Assembly (NCBI RefSeq): GCF_016107395.1
Contig: NZ_JAAIKO010000015.1
Coordinates: 1 to 64,000, forward strand
Reading direction: 5' to 3'
Source of the DNA: Streptomyces fildesensis
Lineage (GTDB): Bacteria > Actinomycetota > Actinomycetes > Streptomycetales > Streptomycetaceae
Length of the DNA stretch: 64,000 nt
Shown: positions 63,901-64,000 of the stretch, one piece after another
Layout of the letters: each line of letters starts with the position of its first letter
Position numbering within the stretch: the first letter of the stretch is position 1
Program-made: the position numbers and the translations under genes
The notes under the pieces: model-generated
Database searches by the model: none
What the model saw: only the letters and a program-made list of their open reading frames with translations
What the model was told of the DNA's origin: nothing

Positions 63901-64000
63901 GAACCATTCCGGGTCGATGTAGACCGGGTAGTGAGTACCGGGTCCACCCAGCACGCCGGGTACCGGGGTGATGGTGACGGTGTCGCCGTCGGCGGTGGTG
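60997..64000 (-). CDS. Large secreted LamG/FG-GAP-repeat protein (partial, start beyond the window)
   Basis: At least 1000 residues; the frame is open to the right edge, so the N-terminus is missing. The visible part starts with beta-rich regions rich in Gly, Thr and aromatic residues. It includes TWANHNSGDTPFGLTD, a fibronectin-like stretch (TATVTSPVGLAMHGYFSLWDDS) and two Asp-rich VCBS/FG-GAP units (YGDVTNDGHPDVLAADP and DGDLNGDNIPDLWASSGNG, Ca-binding type). It ends with a LamG/concanavalin-like domain (GSYTISVWVKLNTLTGDQYFVAQGG ... WTHLTGVYDATTHSSTLYVNGHYAG). Such proteins are large extracellular glycan- or surface-binding enzymes or Rhs-type proteins in Streptomyces. No catalytic residues are identified. 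Confidence 0.82.
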   Translation of the reverse strand, partial: TTADGDTVTITPVPGVLGGPGTHYPVYIDPEWFTFGGTNPEWTWIQSAHTGTHNTGSSPALGLCGTYSGGGSCSPHDTERPYYQFNNLGAIANSTIHYATLTFTQTSSASWSCTDTYPVSLYATGPIADYTWANHNSGDTPFGLTDQVGGTGNSGCAGDVPFGYVITAHVQKYVNNGALAFGLHGDESNANGFKHLTHNPTLYIQYDKAPNPPSNLKSSPVPQYLAPASQENCQLAAEPTTHAFISNPGAQGLKLTATVTSPVGLAMHGYFSLWDDSVAGDPLTAQGSSGDSASGQTVTYTVPTTALKDGHAYGWNVSASDGLLPSTTAGGCRFRADLQPPTITFNPVTDLAHQFPPSGNGQTTTLHVGDSGQIPFTATDPTPAEGVNSALACMRWSLDSTLSDAAWQCGSALPKISVPVHPTHWGTNIAYLQAEDNAGNTSLITAYPFYMPWSPTPLAYGDVTNDGHPDVLAADPTTGALLNYSQALNFNSTPAIQAATAAQAPDGTSWKNFRITHRGTQTAGTPVDDLFVHQDADPTKPDSDPTKTGSGQLFYYSNDTQNYGAFGTAKAQLPRPDCVGTATECPGLTVGSTWAPGATWAYTNQITPIGAAGTTLTPDLKTTDATGVLAVEAGSLWFYPKTSAGAYDANGKRSPFGAPTLVAKGGWDNYDLMIPGDALATGKPALWARVRTTAGGHTAGDILQYALTTAAATDDNGTAYTTVTGVTASPATAIGGGITTAAFPLVGSDGDLNGDNIPDLWASSGNGKIVTWDGVTPDGTAKTAIAYFTGRSNQWLLNGTPNDASGGNNAAPVGTVTWAANHAGTTPGAAAFTGTSALVSKVAAVETAGSYTISVWVKLNTLTGDQYFVAQGGTTRQAFDLGYRPDTKTWTFMTPTGDTMANTAPAADAPAGAATTGTWTHLTGVYDATTHSSTLYVNGHYAGAATNPTPWHAPGHLSVGAIQLTSSATLYNPANATISDARIYPYAFTTEQAGNLYSTS

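Overview
The window is high-GC actinobacterial DNA with Streptomyces-type gene structure: third-position GC bias, many GTG starts, a remnant of the ram (SapB) morphogen locus with its regulator RamR, a TTA codon in ramR, SCO2322-type proteins and actinobacterial Nif3/zinc-ribbon/RNase H-CobC synteny. It is chromosomal rather than plasmid or phage. It contains the RNase P RNA gene and no rRNA, tRNA, CRISPR array or intact insertion sequence that I can see.

Layout. 1-709 has no confident gene. 0.7-8.4 kb holds housekeeping and envelope genes: DedA, PhoD-type phosphatase, secreted HNH nuclease, FetB-type permease, a Mn2+ riboswitch with a GDT1-type exporter, a HAD phosphatase and a peptidoglycan-binding membrane protein. 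8.6-12.2 kb holds an MFS pump with a C-terminal winged-helix domain and two related small helical proteins. 12.3-15.1 kb is a compact cassette: an XRE-TPR regulator, a 47-aa Pro/Gly/Asp-rich peptide and an overlapping PIMT-like methyltransferase. This resembles an imiditide-type RiPP locus. 18.2-24.2 kb is a cobalamin-riboswitch-controlled ECF transporter operon with two membrane-anchored extracellular proteins.

A dispersed sterol/steroid side-chain catabolon runs through 15.5-52 kb. It comprises a CYP125-like P450 and FadA5-like thiolase (divergent), an MBL hydrolase, aldehyde dehydrogenase plus 3Fe-4S-type ferredoxin, the regulator KstR, a Rv3520c-like F420 oxidoreductase, a FadE34-like double acyl-CoA dehydrogenase plus Rv1627c-like thiolase, and a MaoC hydratase, alcohol dehydrogenase and SDR. 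KstR-type palindromes (TnnAACnnGTTnnA) sit at or near most of these promoters. A second palindrome, TCTGAC-N5-GTCAGA, recurs beside them and appears alone before the F420 oxidoreductase. The P450, alcohol dehydrogenase and aldehyde dehydrogenase could oxidise the terminal side-chain carbon to an acid. The acyl-CoA dehydrogenase, hydratase, SDR and thiolases could then run beta-oxidation.

Interleaved are a glycosyltransferase/methyltransferase/alpha-alpha-toroid operon, cell-wall genes and a NarL-type two-component pair. Two loci look like in-frame internal deletions: ramC' fused to ramB' (27.3-29.2 kb) and an ABC ATPase fused to a permease tail (48.5-48.7 kb). 54-60.5 kb is conserved core: Nif3, zinc-ribbon protein, RNase H-CobC, Eda, YaaA, an RNB ribonuclease and rnpB. 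The right edge cuts a large secreted LamG/FG-GAP protein.
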